Source of the DNA: Caryophanales bacterium
Lineage (GTDB): Bacteria > Bacillota > Bacilli > Bacillales > Amphibacillaceae
Direction: 5' to 3'
Assembly: GCA_029257405.1 (NCBI GenBank)
Contig: JARIBO010000066.1
Coordinates: 41,128-105,127 of the forward strand
DNA: 64,000 nucleotides
The notes beneath the pieces are model-generated. The model worked only from the letters and a program-made list of their open reading frames with translations. It had not been told where the DNA came from and ran no database searches. Below, in pieces: positions 28,472-36,741 of this stretch. Position numbers and translations under genes: made by a program. How positions within the stretch are numbered: the first letter of the stretch is position 1; each line of letters begins with the position of its first letter.

Positions 28472-29323
28472 ATGTTTAATAAAACTAAAATTTTTAAATT
28501 GCTTTTTATCTTTTTAGTGATTTATAGATTTTTCAAAAATCAGAACTCTAAGCTTACTAAATCAACTTATAAAGTTAAACACACGCATATTCCAGAAAGT
28601 TTTTCGAAATATAAAATTGTCGCTATTTCTGACTTACATAATAAATCATTTGGAAAAAATAATACGCATTTATTAACGAAAATCAGTAAGTTAAAACCCA
28701 GTATTATTGTTATTACGGGTGATTTAATTAATGCATATTCACCTAATAGTGAAGTTGCTATAAACTTAGTCAAAGAAGCAAAAAAAATTGCTCCTGTCTA
28801 TTTTATTAGTGGTAATCATGAAATAAGATTATTTGATTATCAATTATTAAAAAAAGAATTAATTCAAGCAGGTGCAATCGTTTTAGACAATGCTAAAACA
28901 AATATCATACGAGGTCATGATTCTATTCATTTACTTGGACTTGCTGATCCTAAAAGTTATTTTAGTAGTTATCCTTATTCACTCTTAGCAAACGAATTAG
29001 ACAACCTACTCGCTGGAGTGAAACCTGACGACTTTACACTTTTACTCGCTCATCGACCTGAACTAATGCCAATTTATGCTTCTCGGTCAATTGACCTTGT
29101 TTTAAGCGGTCATGCTCATGGTGGACAATTCCGCTTACCTTTTATCGGTGGTGTGTTTGCTCCTAATCAAGGCTTATTTCCAAAATACTCATCTGGTCAG
29201 TACACAAAGTCAGGTACTTTAATGATTGTTAGTAGAGGACTTGGTCCAAGCTCTTTTCCTCTTAGATTAAATAATAAACCAGATCTTGTAGAAGTTATTT
29301 TATATCCTTCACCAAAAAACTAA
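28472..29323 (+). CDS. Membrane-anchored metallophosphoesterase (YkuE/YaeI-like)
   Basis: Calcineurin-like phosphoesterase with an N-terminal membrane anchor at about residues 7-22, probably facing outwards. Metal motifs: ISDLHNKSFG near 52, VITGDLI near 80, SGNHE near 110, LLAHRPE near 191 and LSGHAHGGQ near 210. Relatives YkuE and YaeI act on cell-envelope substrates (YaeI on UDP-diacylglucosamine in lipid A relatives), but the Gram-positive substrate is not settled. Follows dat. Confidence 0.87.
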   Translation: MFNKTKIFKLLFIFLVIYRFFKNQNSKLTKSTYKVKHTHIPESFSKYKIVAISDLHNKSFGKNNTHLLTKISKLKPSIIVITGDLINAYSPNSEVAINLVKEAKKIAPVYFISGNHEIRLFDYQLLKKELIQAGAIVLDNAKTNIIRGHDSIHLLGLADPKSYFSSYPYSLLANELDNLLAGVKPDDFTLLLAHRPELMPIYASRSIDLVLSGHAHGGQFRLPFIGGVFAPNQGLFPKYSSGQYTKSGTLMIVSRGLGPSSFPLRLNNKPDLVEVILYPSPKN

Positions 29324-29344
29324 AAGAAATCCAGCAATTTGTTT

Positions 29345-29383
29345 ACTACCTCCAGGTCAAATAAAAGGGAGGTAGTTTTTTTG
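29345..29383 (+). terminator. Terminator after the phosphoesterase gene
   Basis: Stem ACTACCTCC with GGAGGTAGT and seven T residues on the plus strand. Confidence 0.88.
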
Positions 29384-29395
29384 CTTGAATTTCTT

Positions 29396-30355
29396 TTAGT
29401 TATCTAGATATCGATCAATATATTCATTTATTTTATTTTGATAAGCTTTCTTTTCAATTATATAAGACTCGCCATGCCCCGCATTGTCAACAGTAAACGT
29501 TTCATAGTCACTCGCTGTTTCTTTACTTAATTTAAGTGCCATATGAGTCGGGACAAATGTATCTTGTTTTCCGTGAATATAAAGAATCGGTATTGACGCT
29601 TTTTTAACTTGGTTTTTAGTAGAAGCTTCTGTTAATGAATAACCTGCCCTAATTTTTGTAACAACACTAAGTGTTGGTAAGATTGGTTTACCTGGTAAAT
29701 TATACATTCGTTTCATTTGATAGGCGAACATATCATATACTGAAGTGTATGGGCTATCTGCAATAATTAATTTAACTTGTTCTGGCAACTTTTCTCCACT
29801 CGCCATCAGCATGGCTGAAGCACCCATAGATAAACCGTGTAAAACTATCTCTACATCTTTACCTTCCTTTTCAATTAGCACATTTAACCAATCTATAATA
29901 TCTAAACGGTCGTGCCAACCAAAACCATAATAATCTCCCTCACTTTTGCCATGACCTCTTAAGTCTGGAGTGAAAAGATTAAAATCCAGCTCTTCATGGT
30001 AATATTGACCAAAAAAACCCATGTCTTTTGCAGCTCCTAAATAACCATGAGCAAAAACAACTAACTTTTTTGATTTTTCTTTAGCTGGTAAATAATATCC
30101 TTGTAAATTTAAATTATCATAAGATTGCATTTCAAGCTTTTCAAAATCTTGATTATCTGTCCATATAACCCAATCGCCATTTAAGAATTCACCTAAAATT
30201 TCTGGGGCTACTTCTAAATCTTCGTTATTTTGTAAATATTCTTTTGGTCCTCTTTTAATAACTAAATTGTAAAAAAATACGCCTACTAGACTATTAATCG
30301 TAAAGACAATGACTATTATACTAATTAACCATTTTAAAAAACTTTTTCTTTTCAT
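29396..30355 (-). CDS. Membrane-anchored alpha/beta hydrolase
   Basis: A 319-residue serine hydrolase with an N-terminal membrane helix (residues 10-31). The fold motifs are FAHGYLGAAKDMGFF (oxyanion region) near 104, nucleophile elbow GLSMGASAM near 173, Asp in HGKQDTFVP near 264 and His in NAGHGES near 292. This arrangement is common for BAAT/FrsA-like surface esterases of Bacillales; the substrate is unknown. It lies 57 bp after the SAM-hydrolase gene with no obvious terminator between, so it may also be under the upstream T-box. Confidence 0.87.
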   Translation of the reverse strand: MKRKSFLKWLISIIVIVFTINSLVGVFFYNLVIKRGPKEYLQNNEDLEVAPEILGEFLNGDWVIWTDNQDFEKLEMQSYDNLNLQGYYLPAKEKSKKLVVFAHGYLGAAKDMGFFGQYYHEELDFNLFTPDLRGHGKSEGDYYGFGWHDRLDIIDWLNVLIEKEGKDVEIVLHGLSMGASAMLMASGEKLPEQVKLIIADSPYTSVYDMFAYQMKRMYNLPGKPILPTLSVVTKIRAGYSLTEASTKNQVKKASIPILYIHGKQDTFVPTHMALKLSKETASDYETFTVDNAGHGESYIIEKKAYQNKINEYIDRYLDN

Positions 30356-30412
30356 TATTCACCTCGATGGAAACGATTATTAAAGCTCATTTAATTAATA
30401 GCCTATTAATTA

Positions 30413-31261
30413 TTATTTATCTGCTTTTTTTATTTCGATTTTCCAATTGATTCCTGTTTCAACATGATATGCTTGAGCAAATGAACCTTGATTAATCGCT
30501 ATACCCATCGAGTCTACAGAATTAACAAATAGTATTGCTTCTCCTAAACGGCTATCTGCAAAAGAACGACCATAACTTATTCTGTTTTTAAATATTTGGC
30601 GATCATTTTTAATTATTGTTACTTCTAATAAATCACCAAAATTAACACCAATCGAAAGAAACAACTCTCTTCCGATATTAGTCCAAATGTTACCAAATCT
30701 AACGTCTAAGATATCTATTTTTCCATAGACAACGCCTGAATCAATGTAAGGCTTTGGATTATGGAGTGTGATAATTGATGTTAACTCTAACTCAGGTCCT
30801 ACCTGCTCAAAAGAAATAACACCTGAGGCAAGTCTTGCTCCTGTATATGCGTATACATCACGACCATGAAAAGTATATGATGCTCCTGAATGAGGTAATC
30901 GATTCACCTCTTCATCTATTTCTCGAATTGATTGAATACCAACTTCCCCTGCAATATGTGTCAGTGTACCGTTATTTGGTGTAATAATATATTGGTTTTC
31001 ATTTGTTTTTACAACAACGCTTTTGCGGTCAGAACCGACTCCTGGATCGACGACTGAGACAAATACTGTTTCTTCAGGCCAATATGTCATCGTTTGATAC
31101 AAGCGATAAGAGGCTTCCCAAATATTATATTGTGGAATTTCATGGGTTAAATCAAAGATCCCAAGATTTGCATCAACATTTAAGGCAACGCCATACATCG
31201 CACTCACTGCACCATCTGATAAACCAAAATCTGTTTGTAATACTAATTTTTTAGTCAACAT
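30413..31261 (-). CDS. SAM hydrolase family protein (DUF62, SAM:hydroxide adenosyltransferase)
   Basis: A 282-residue member of the fluorinase/chlorinase/SAM-hydrolase superfamily. Signs are LQTDFGLSDGAVSAMYG at the N-terminus, VFVSVVDPGVGSDRKSVV near 67, ITPNNGTLTHIAG near 92 and FHGRDVYAYTGARLASG near 130. Family members in non-halogenating bacteria hydrolyse S-adenosylmethionine to adenosine and methionine. The gene directly follows a T-box leader read here as methionine-specific. This suggests the enzyme is made when Met-tRNA is uncharged, releasing methionine from SAM. That link is inference; the ATG at 31261 follows AAAAGGATG. Confidence 0.9.
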   Translation of the reverse strand: MLTKKLVLQTDFGLSDGAVSAMYGVALNVDANLGIFDLTHEIPQYNIWEASYRLYQTMTYWPEETVFVSVVDPGVGSDRKSVVVKTNENQYIITPNNGTLTHIAGEVGIQSIREIDEEVNRLPHSGASYTFHGRDVYAYTGARLASGVISFEQVGPELELTSIITLHNPKPYIDSGVVYGKIDILDVRFGNIWTNIGRELFLSIGVNFGDLLEVTIIKNDRQIFKNRISYGRSFADSRLGEAILFVNSVDSMGIAINQGSFAQAYHVETGINWKIEIKKADK

Positions 31262-31277
31262 TAATCATCCTTTTTGT

Positions 31278-31558
31278 TTAAACATAAAAAAACACGCCTC
31301 TACCGATTATCATCGATAAGGACGTAGTAATATAAACGTGGTACCACCTTAATTCACTGTATTCACAGTCTTTACTTGTACGAAAGCATAAAGCTTTTAT
31401 ACTGTGGTAGTTGATAACGGATACCAATTCCCGTTGCTGCTTACTCATACTTTTTTCAGCAGAAGACTCTAAAGACCATTTCAACTTCTTATTTTTTACT
31501 TCTTTTCACCATACGAAGCTCTCTTTTAAAAAATAATGAAATTTACTATCCTTTGTCT
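31278..31558 (-). promoter_or_regulatory. T-box riboswitch, methionine specifier
   Basis: The conserved T-box AAGGTGGTACCACG is at 31350-31337. A terminator hairpin (ACGTCC...GGCGT with seven T, about 31325-31285) follows. Stem I has the expected parts: GGATAGTAA bulge side, distal AGAGAG and TATGGTGAAAA loop. The upper stem (AATTTC with GAAGTT) leads into a specifier loop GAAATGG, placing codon ATG at 31479-31477. UGGU in the antiterminator bulge predicts discriminator A73, as in tRNA-Met. It regulates the SAM-hydrolase family gene starting 17 bp downstream. Confidence 0.9.
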
Positions 31559-31635
31559 ACATCTTTAATATATTTTTAATGTTTTTAGATTAGTTAATAT
31601 TATACGTAGTGATTTCACGTAAAGCAAATTTAACT

Positions 31636-31671
31636 AAAAGCACGCATTATTTAATTAAAAATGCGTGCTTA
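31636..31671 (-). terminator. Terminator after the cytochrome gene
   Basis: Stem AAGCACGCAT with ATGCGTGCTT just downstream of the cytochrome stop on the minus strand. Confidence 0.78.
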
Positions 31672-31675
31672 TTTT

Positions 31676-32611
31676 TTATTCTGCTACTTTAACTGCTTCA
31701 ATTTCCGACCAATCAAAAGTTCCTTCTTGAATTGCTTTTCTTCTTTCTTCAGTAATGATATCTGATGGTGGATTCTCCATTTCTGGGAAATCATCAGCGT
31801 GTCCAGCAAAGACAGGACGGTCTTGCATTAAAATAAATGCTCCTAAGTCAACTGCTTCTTGATCAGTTAAATCATATTCATCACCAATTGGCATGTTATT
31901 TTGAATGTAACCTGTTATCTTAGTTAATCTACCCATACCTGCTCCATCATTAAATGAGTTTTCTCCCCATAGTGCAGGTCCAGTATTAGCTCCTGTTCCA
32001 CTTCCATCTGTAGCATGACACGTTAAGCAGTTTTTCTCTTCATATAATTCTTCTCCTGCTACAACGTTTGGTTCAGGTATTTCTTCTTTATTACTCGGTG
32101 CTGCCCAAGGACGTTCTGCTGTCCCTATTTCATAACCTTCTGATAAAAATGTCATATAAGCAATTAAACCGCGCATTTCTTCACTATCAGTTTCCATCAT
32201 CTCACCATTCATACTACGAATCATACAACCGTTTACACGATCCTCTAAAGTGAATGTAACGTTTTCACGTGGACGATATTGTGGATAATCTGCTACTACA
32301 CCGACTAACGATGAACTAACTGATAAACCACCATCTGCGTGACAACTTTGACATGACAGTTCGTTACCAACGTGATCTGGCATAACGACGTTTGTTTCAT
32401 TAAAGACTTCTTCACCATAAAGAATTGCTTCTGTTTTAGGATCTTCAGGATCTAAACTGTCGATATCCGGTGTAATTGGATAGACTGAATCCTCTTCTTC
32501 TTTTGGTTTGTCTCCTTCAGTTTCTTTTGCACTTTCATCTGACGAATTAGAACAAGCACCAATAATTAGGATTAATAATAATGCTGCAAATAACCATTTA
32601 AATCGTTTCAT
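31676..32611 (-). CDS. Dihaem cytochrome c lipoprotein, TsdA-like
   Basis: A surface lipoprotein of 311 residues (signal ends in lipobox IIGAC) with two c-type haem sites, CQSCH near 89 and CLTCH near 195. The first domain continues with YPQYRPRENV and RVNGCMIRSMNG. That pattern belongs to thiosulfate dehydrogenase (TsdA) relatives, where the Cys in this stretch can be an axial haem ligand. A role in thiosulfate or tetrathionate conversion, or as a general electron carrier, is family inference. The ATG at 32611 follows a GGGGGGAA site. It stands alone. Confidence 0.82.
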   Translation of the reverse strand: MKRFKWLFAALLLILIIGACSNSSDESAKETEGDKPKEEEDSVYPITPDIDSLDPEDPKTEAILYGEEVFNETNVVMPDHVGNELSCQSCHADGGLSVSSSLVGVVADYPQYRPRENVTFTLEDRVNGCMIRSMNGEMMETDSEEMRGLIAYMTFLSEGYEIGTAERPWAAPSNKEEIPEPNVVAGEELYEEKNCLTCHATDGSGTGANTGPALWGENSFNDGAGMGRLTKITGYIQNNMPIGDEYDLTDQEAVDLGAFILMQDRPVFAGHADDFPEMENPPSDIITEERRKAIQEGTFDWSEIEAVKVAE

Positions 32612-32752
32612 TTTGGTTCCCCCCAAATTTTTACATTTTAAACTATATTCACTATAACCGATAATGAAAATAAAATTAAGTAAAATTTGTGGAAATTTTA
32701 AATTGTTTCTTATTATTCACTTTTCTGACACATAATTGTCAGAATCTTTGAA

Positions 32753-34159
32753 TTATATTGCTTTTTTCTCGTTAATAAAGAAGGTCAAGATGAGACCAGC
32801 GAAGGTCACAGCTGTCATCACATAAAACGATATATTAACACCATGAATAAGTGCAGCTGTATCAGTACTCGAACTTGGTTCTAATGCTGCGACAGTCATA
32901 ATTGTAATAAACATTGCCGTTCCGATTGATGCACCGACTTGACGCATTGTATTAATCATTGCTGTTCCATGGGACATTAAATGGATTGGTAATATATTAA
33001 GGCCGGCTGTTGTCGATGGCATCATTACCATTGAGATACCAAGCATTCTTACAGCAAACGCAATAATTAAATACCCTAAGCTAGTGTCTGACGTTAGATT
33101 AGTAAATAATAAAGTTGTCGTTGCCATAATTGCCATTCCAGTAATGAGTAACCCACGCGCACCAACGCGGTCAAAGATTTTTCCGACGATAGGTGAAGCA
33201 AACCCCATTAATAATGCTCCTGGTAAAATCATAAGTCCTGATTCTAATGCCGTAAAACCAGCCATTAATTGCATATATATGGGTAAAAGTGTTTCAGCTG
33301 CAATCAATACTGTAAAAGTAATTGTTCCAATAATCGTCGCGAAAGTAAACGTCCGATATTTAAAAACTCTAAATTCAAGCATTGGTTGTTTCAGTTTCAT
33401 TTGACGTAAAATAAACCAAGTTAATGTAATCACACCAATAACTATCGCTGTTAAAACAATTTCATTTGACCAACCGTAATTCCCAGCTGAACTAAACCCG
33501 TATAATAAACCCCCAAATCCGAGCGTTGAAAGTAATATTGATAAAAAATCCACCTTAGGGAAACTTCTTGGTATAACATCCTTCATAAAATAAAATGCTA
33601 AGACAAGATCAAGAATAGCAATAGGTAATATAGCATAAAACAATGAGCGCCACGGTAAATATTCAATAAACCACCCAGAAAGTGCCGGACCTAAAGCGGG
33701 CGCAAATGAAATAACTAACCCCGCCATTCCCATCGCAAAACCTCTTCTTTCAATCGGAAAAATTATCATAAAGACAGTCATCATTAAAGGCATAATAACC
33801 CCTGCCCCAATTGATTGAACAATTCTTCCTACCATTAACATTGGGAAACTTAAAGAAAGTGCACTAATAAACGTTCCTAAAATAAAAATCATCATTGATA
33901 CAGCAAACAAACGTCGGGTTGAGAATGTCTCCATTAAAAACGCTGTGATTGGAATCATGATTCCACTAATTAACATAAAAATTGTCGTTACCCACTGGGC
34001 AGTATTTTCAGTCAATCCAAGTTCTTCCATTATATGAGGTGTTGCAGTTATAAGTAGCGTTTGGTTTAAAACTGCTAAAAATGCGCCTAATAAAAAGACC
34101 GCAACAATTGGTCCACGATTTAATTTAGCTTTTTCAAGTTCTGTTGTTGTATTTGTCAT
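32753..34159 (-). CDS. MFS drug:H+ antiporter, DHA2 family (14 TM)
   Basis: A 468-residue transporter with about 14 membrane helices, resembling the EmrB/LmrB/MdtP branch of multidrug exporters. Typical motifs: FLAVLNQTLLITATPHI near 30, WVTTIFMLISGIMIPI near 58 (motif C region follows), GRIVQSIGAGVIMP near 112 and RQVGASIGTAMFI near 412. Drug or metabolite specificity cannot be read. The ATG at 34159 is eight bases after GAGGT; an ATG two codons upstream is also possible. No adjacent regulator is visible. Confidence 0.88.
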   Translation of the reverse strand: MTNTTTELEKAKLNRGPIVAVFLLGAFLAVLNQTLLITATPHIMEELGLTENTAQWVTTIFMLISGIMIPITAFLMETFSTRRLFAVSMMIFILGTFISALSLSFPMLMVGRIVQSIGAGVIMPLMMTVFMIIFPIERRGFAMGMAGLVISFAPALGPALSGWFIEYLPWRSLFYAILPIAILDLVLAFYFMKDVIPRSFPKVDFLSILLSTLGFGGLLYGFSSAGNYGWSNEIVLTAIVIGVITLTWFILRQMKLKQPMLEFRVFKYRTFTFATIIGTITFTVLIAAETLLPIYMQLMAGFTALESGLMILPGALLMGFASPIVGKIFDRVGARGLLITGMAIMATTTLLFTNLTSDTSLGYLIIAFAVRMLGISMVMMPSTTAGLNILPIHLMSHGTAMINTMRQVGASIGTAMFITIMTVAALEPSSSTDTAALIHGVNISFYVMTAVTFAGLILTFFINEKKAI

Positions 34160-34220
34160 GCTCATTTACCTCTATTCTATAATATCTTATAACAGTATAA
34201 CGTTTAAAAATATAAAATGA

Positions 34221-34260
34221 TAACAAAAAGAAAACCATTACTCAATTGCGAGTAATGGTT
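34221..34260 (-). terminator. Terminator of the ncRNA
   Basis: Perfect 11-bp stem AACCATTACTC with GAGTAATGGTT followed by TTCTTTTTG on the minus strand. The neighbouring MFS gene starts downstream of it on the same strand, so this hairpin can only end the ncRNA. Confidence 0.85.
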
Positions 34261-34448
34261 GATATTGCTATATGTATAGCCACAATGCCGTACTTATTAG
34301 AAAGTTTAAACCACCACTTATTCAAAGTGGGTGTTCGCAGATACCTTCATGTTTTCCACTCAATCGAGGCACAACAATCGGGTAACTATTTAAAACTCCC
34401 TTATAGATCTTTAGAGGTTAAACTTAAATGTATACGTACATCGCAGCT
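34225..34448 (-). ncRNA. Structured non-coding RNA, candidate 6S-like RNA
   Basis: A complete transcription unit with no plausible reading frame. It has promoter TTGCAA-N17-TATGAT, about 220 nt of RNA and a strong Rho-independent hairpin. The RNA folds into a long imperfect hairpin. An apical stem CCACTT/AAGTGG (34330-34325 with 34319-34314) is extended by GAAGGT/ACTTTC (34348-34343, 34305-34300). A large asymmetric internal loop is closed by GTGCC/GGCAT (34372-34368, 34289-34285). A long hairpin with a central bubble and about 200-nt size are the hallmarks of 6S RNA, which binds sigma-A RNA polymerase. I cannot confirm the family by search. Confidence 0.65.
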
Positions 34449-34454
34449 ACTTAT

Positions 34455-34483
34455 ATCATAAGCCTTTTTTCATCTTTTTGCAA
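34455..34483 (-). promoter_or_regulatory. Sigma-A promoter of the ncRNA
   Basis: On the minus strand TTGCAA (34483-34478), a 17-bp spacer and TATGAT (34460-34455). It is the best match to a vegetative promoter in this gap, and a start near 34448 would yield the structured RNA. Confidence 0.75.
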
Positions 34484-34547
34484 ATGAAGAATCTAGTAGT
34501 TTACGAATCAACCGTTTGATGTATACTTAAAGGAAGGAGAGATATAA

Positions 34548-35726
34548 ATGAAAAAAGTTATTTTTGGTAATCATGAAGATAACACTTTAAGACAATTTGA
34601 CAACTGTTTATCACACGGTAATGTTGCAGGTGGCGTTTTATGTGCTGATGGACATTATGGCTATTCGCAACCTGTGGGCGGTGTTGTTGCTTATAAAAAT
34701 CAAATATCCCCTTCTGGTGTTGGTTTTGATATTGGCTGTGGAAATAAGGCGATTAAAACTGATTTAAAATTCCATGATATTAAAAATAGTATTCCACTTA
34801 TTATGGATGATATACAAAGAGCGATTCCTTTTGGCGTCGGAGAGTCTATTGGTATTCATAAAAACCACGCTATTTTTGAAGATCCGCTTTGGGATGTTTT
34901 CTTAAATATTGGACAACACGAGCATGATGACTTGATATCGACTGCTCGCTCACAACTTGGAACTGCTGGTGCAGGTAACCATTATATAGATATTTTAGTG
35001 GATGAAAAGACAGATGATGTTTGGATTGGTAACCACTTTGGAAGTAGAGGATTTGGTCATAAAACAGCAACTGGATTTATGAACATAGCATTGAACAATA
35101 AATTTTCAGATACTCTTCCAAATCAATCGATGGAAGCAGCGCCTTTATTGTTTGATTTGCCCAGTGAAGTTGGAACGATGTATTTTGATGCGATGACTTT
35201 AGCTGGTAAATATGCTCAAGCTGGACGCAACCTTACTTTAGAAAAAGTCTTAAATATATTAGGCGGCAAGTCTCTTTTAGAAGTACACAATCATCATAAT
35301 TATGCTTGGAAAGAAACTCATTTTGGTAAAGAGTACGTTGTGGTCCGTAAAGGTGCGACACCTGCGTTCCCTGGTCAATTAGGTTTTGTTGGCGGTAGTA
35401 TGGGTGATATTTCTGTTATTTTACAAGGTATAGATTCAGAAAAAAGTCGCGATGCTTTTTTTAGTACCATTCATGGAGCTGGTAGAATTATGAGTCGAAC
35501 TCAAGCTGCTGGAAGAATGAATTGGAAAACAAAAGAACGCCGAGGTGGATTAGTCACACAAAAACAGATGGATCAAGCACTTAAAAATTATGGGGTAGAA
35601 CTTAGGGGTGGTGGACTTGATGAAAGTCCATTTGTTTACCGAAAACTAAGAGACGTCTTACAAGCACATGAAGGCACAATCGATATTGTAAATGTTCTGA
35701 AGCCAGTTGGTGTAAGTATGGCTTAA
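34548..35726 (+). CDS. RtcB-family RNA ligase
   Basis: RNA ligase of the RtcB family, 392 residues, joining 2',3'-cyclic phosphate or 3'-phosphate ends to 5'-OH ends with GTP and Mn2+. Diagnostic parts: DGHYGYSQPVGGVVAY near 32, SGVGFDIGCGNKAIK near 56 (metal Cys), GTAGAGNHYIDI near 143, HNHHNYAWKE near 247 and HGAGRIMSR near 308 with the His that is guanylylated. It belongs to the shorter RtcB-like branch. Neither archease nor RtcA is adjacent, but a structured ncRNA is transcribed divergently from the same gap. AAGGAAGGAG precedes the ATG. Confidence 0.88.
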   Translation: MKKVIFGNHEDNTLRQFDNCLSHGNVAGGVLCADGHYGYSQPVGGVVAYKNQISPSGVGFDIGCGNKAIKTDLKFHDIKNSIPLIMDDIQRAIPFGVGESIGIHKNHAIFEDPLWDVFLNIGQHEHDDLISTARSQLGTAGAGNHYIDILVDEKTDDVWIGNHFGSRGFGHKTATGFMNIALNNKFSDTLPNQSMEAAPLLFDLPSEVGTMYFDAMTLAGKYAQAGRNLTLEKVLNILGGKSLLEVHNHHNYAWKETHFGKEYVVVRKGATPAFPGQLGFVGGSMGDISVILQGIDSEKSRDAFFSTIHGAGRIMSRTQAAGRMNWKTKERRGGLVTQKQMDQALKNYGVELRGGGLDESPFVYRKLRDVLQAHEGTIDIVNVLKPVGVSMA

Positions 35727-35805
35727 TGTTAAATGTTATTTCTTAACAAACATATTTTTTTGTGTATAATATAAATTAATTAAATTATAGTAGGAGTTTT
35801 GAACA

Positions 35806-36693
35806 ATGCATCTAGAACCAACAGTAAAACCAAAAAACAAAAATATAGGAAGACTCGTTGTTAAATGTTCGGATAAACCTGGAATTGTTTCAGCTATTTC
35901 ACATTTTTTATATAAACATAATGCTAATATTATTGAATCAAGTCAATATTCCAGCGATCCTGAAGGCGGTACTTTCTTTATTCGAATTGAATTTCATTTA
36001 AATGACTTAATAAACAAAAGAAAAACAGTTGAAGATAATTTTGCGCCCCTTGTTGCTAAGTTTGCTATGGAACATTATTTCTCTTATGGTGATCAAATAA
36101 AACGAAGCGCTATTTTTGTATCTAAAGAAACACATTGTTTACTCGAGTTACTTTGGGAGTGGCAAAGTGGTGATTTAGAAACAGATATCGCACTTGTTAT
36201 TAGTAATCATGAAACTGCAAGAAGTACTGTTGAATCTCTAGGTATCCCTTTTTATTATATTCCTGCTAATAAAGATATCAGAGCTGAGGTTGAAGCAAAA
36301 CAAATCGAATTAATGAAAGAGCATAAAATTGACTTACTCATTCTAGCTCGTTATATGCAAATATTAACACCACATTTTGTTTCTGAGTTCCCTAATAAAA
36401 TTATTAATATTCATCATTCTTTTTTACCCGCTTTTATCGGAGCAAATCCATATGAAAGAGCTTTTGAGCGTGGTGTAAAATTAATTGGTGCAACATCACA
36501 CTATGTGACAAACGATCTTGATGAAGGCCCAATTATCGAACAAGATATTGAACGTGTTGACCACCGTGATGCTGTTGTTGACTTAAAGAAAACAGGTCAA
36601 CAAGTTGAGCGAAGAGTACTTGCAAAAGCTGTGAAATGGCACTTGCAAGATAGAATTATTGTAAAAAATAACACGACAATTGTCTTTCAATAA
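35806..36693 (+). CDS. purU: Formyltetrahydrofolate deformylase
   Basis: Releases formate and THF from 10-formyl-THF, balancing one-carbon pools. An N-terminal ACT domain (about 15-95, beginning LVVKCSDKPGIVSAIS) is joined to a formyltransferase-fold catalytic domain. The latter has NIHHSFLPAFIGANPY near 200 and the catalytic Asp in TNDLDEGPIIEQD near 230. The length of 295 is typical. It is single, with AGGAG before its ATG and a terminator after. Confidence 0.95.
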   Translation: MHLEPTVKPKNKNIGRLVVKCSDKPGIVSAISHFLYKHNANIIESSQYSSDPEGGTFFIRIEFHLNDLINKRKTVEDNFAPLVAKFAMEHYFSYGDQIKRSAIFVSKETHCLLELLWEWQSGDLETDIALVISNHETARSTVESLGIPFYYIPANKDIRAEVEAKQIELMKEHKIDLLILARYMQILTPHFVSEFPNKIINIHHSFLPAFIGANPYERAFERGVKLIGATSHYVTNDLDEGPIIEQDIERVDHRDAVVDLKKTGQQVERRVLAKAVKWHLQDRIIVKNNTTIVFQ

Positions 36694-36706
36694 GTTATTA
36701 AATAGT

Positions 36707-36741
36707 TAAAAACAAGCACATCAATGTGCTTGTTTTTTTAT
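36707..36741. terminator. Bidirectional terminator between purU and the EamA gene
   Basis: Stem AAAACAAGCACAT with ATGTGCTTGTTTT and flanking T runs. Confidence 0.88.

Noticed and set aside
31278..31484. Minus-strand reading frame of 68 codons
   Set aside because: It is the T-box leader read as protein; every part is explained by T-box structure.
34246..34461. Plus-strand reading frame of 71 codons before the RtcB gene
   Set aside because: It is antisense to the structured RNA, has no ribosome site, and its composition follows the RNA hairpin.
36641..36660. TGGCACTTGCA resembling a sigma-54 promoter
   Set aside because: The spacing between the two elements is absent and it lies inside purU.
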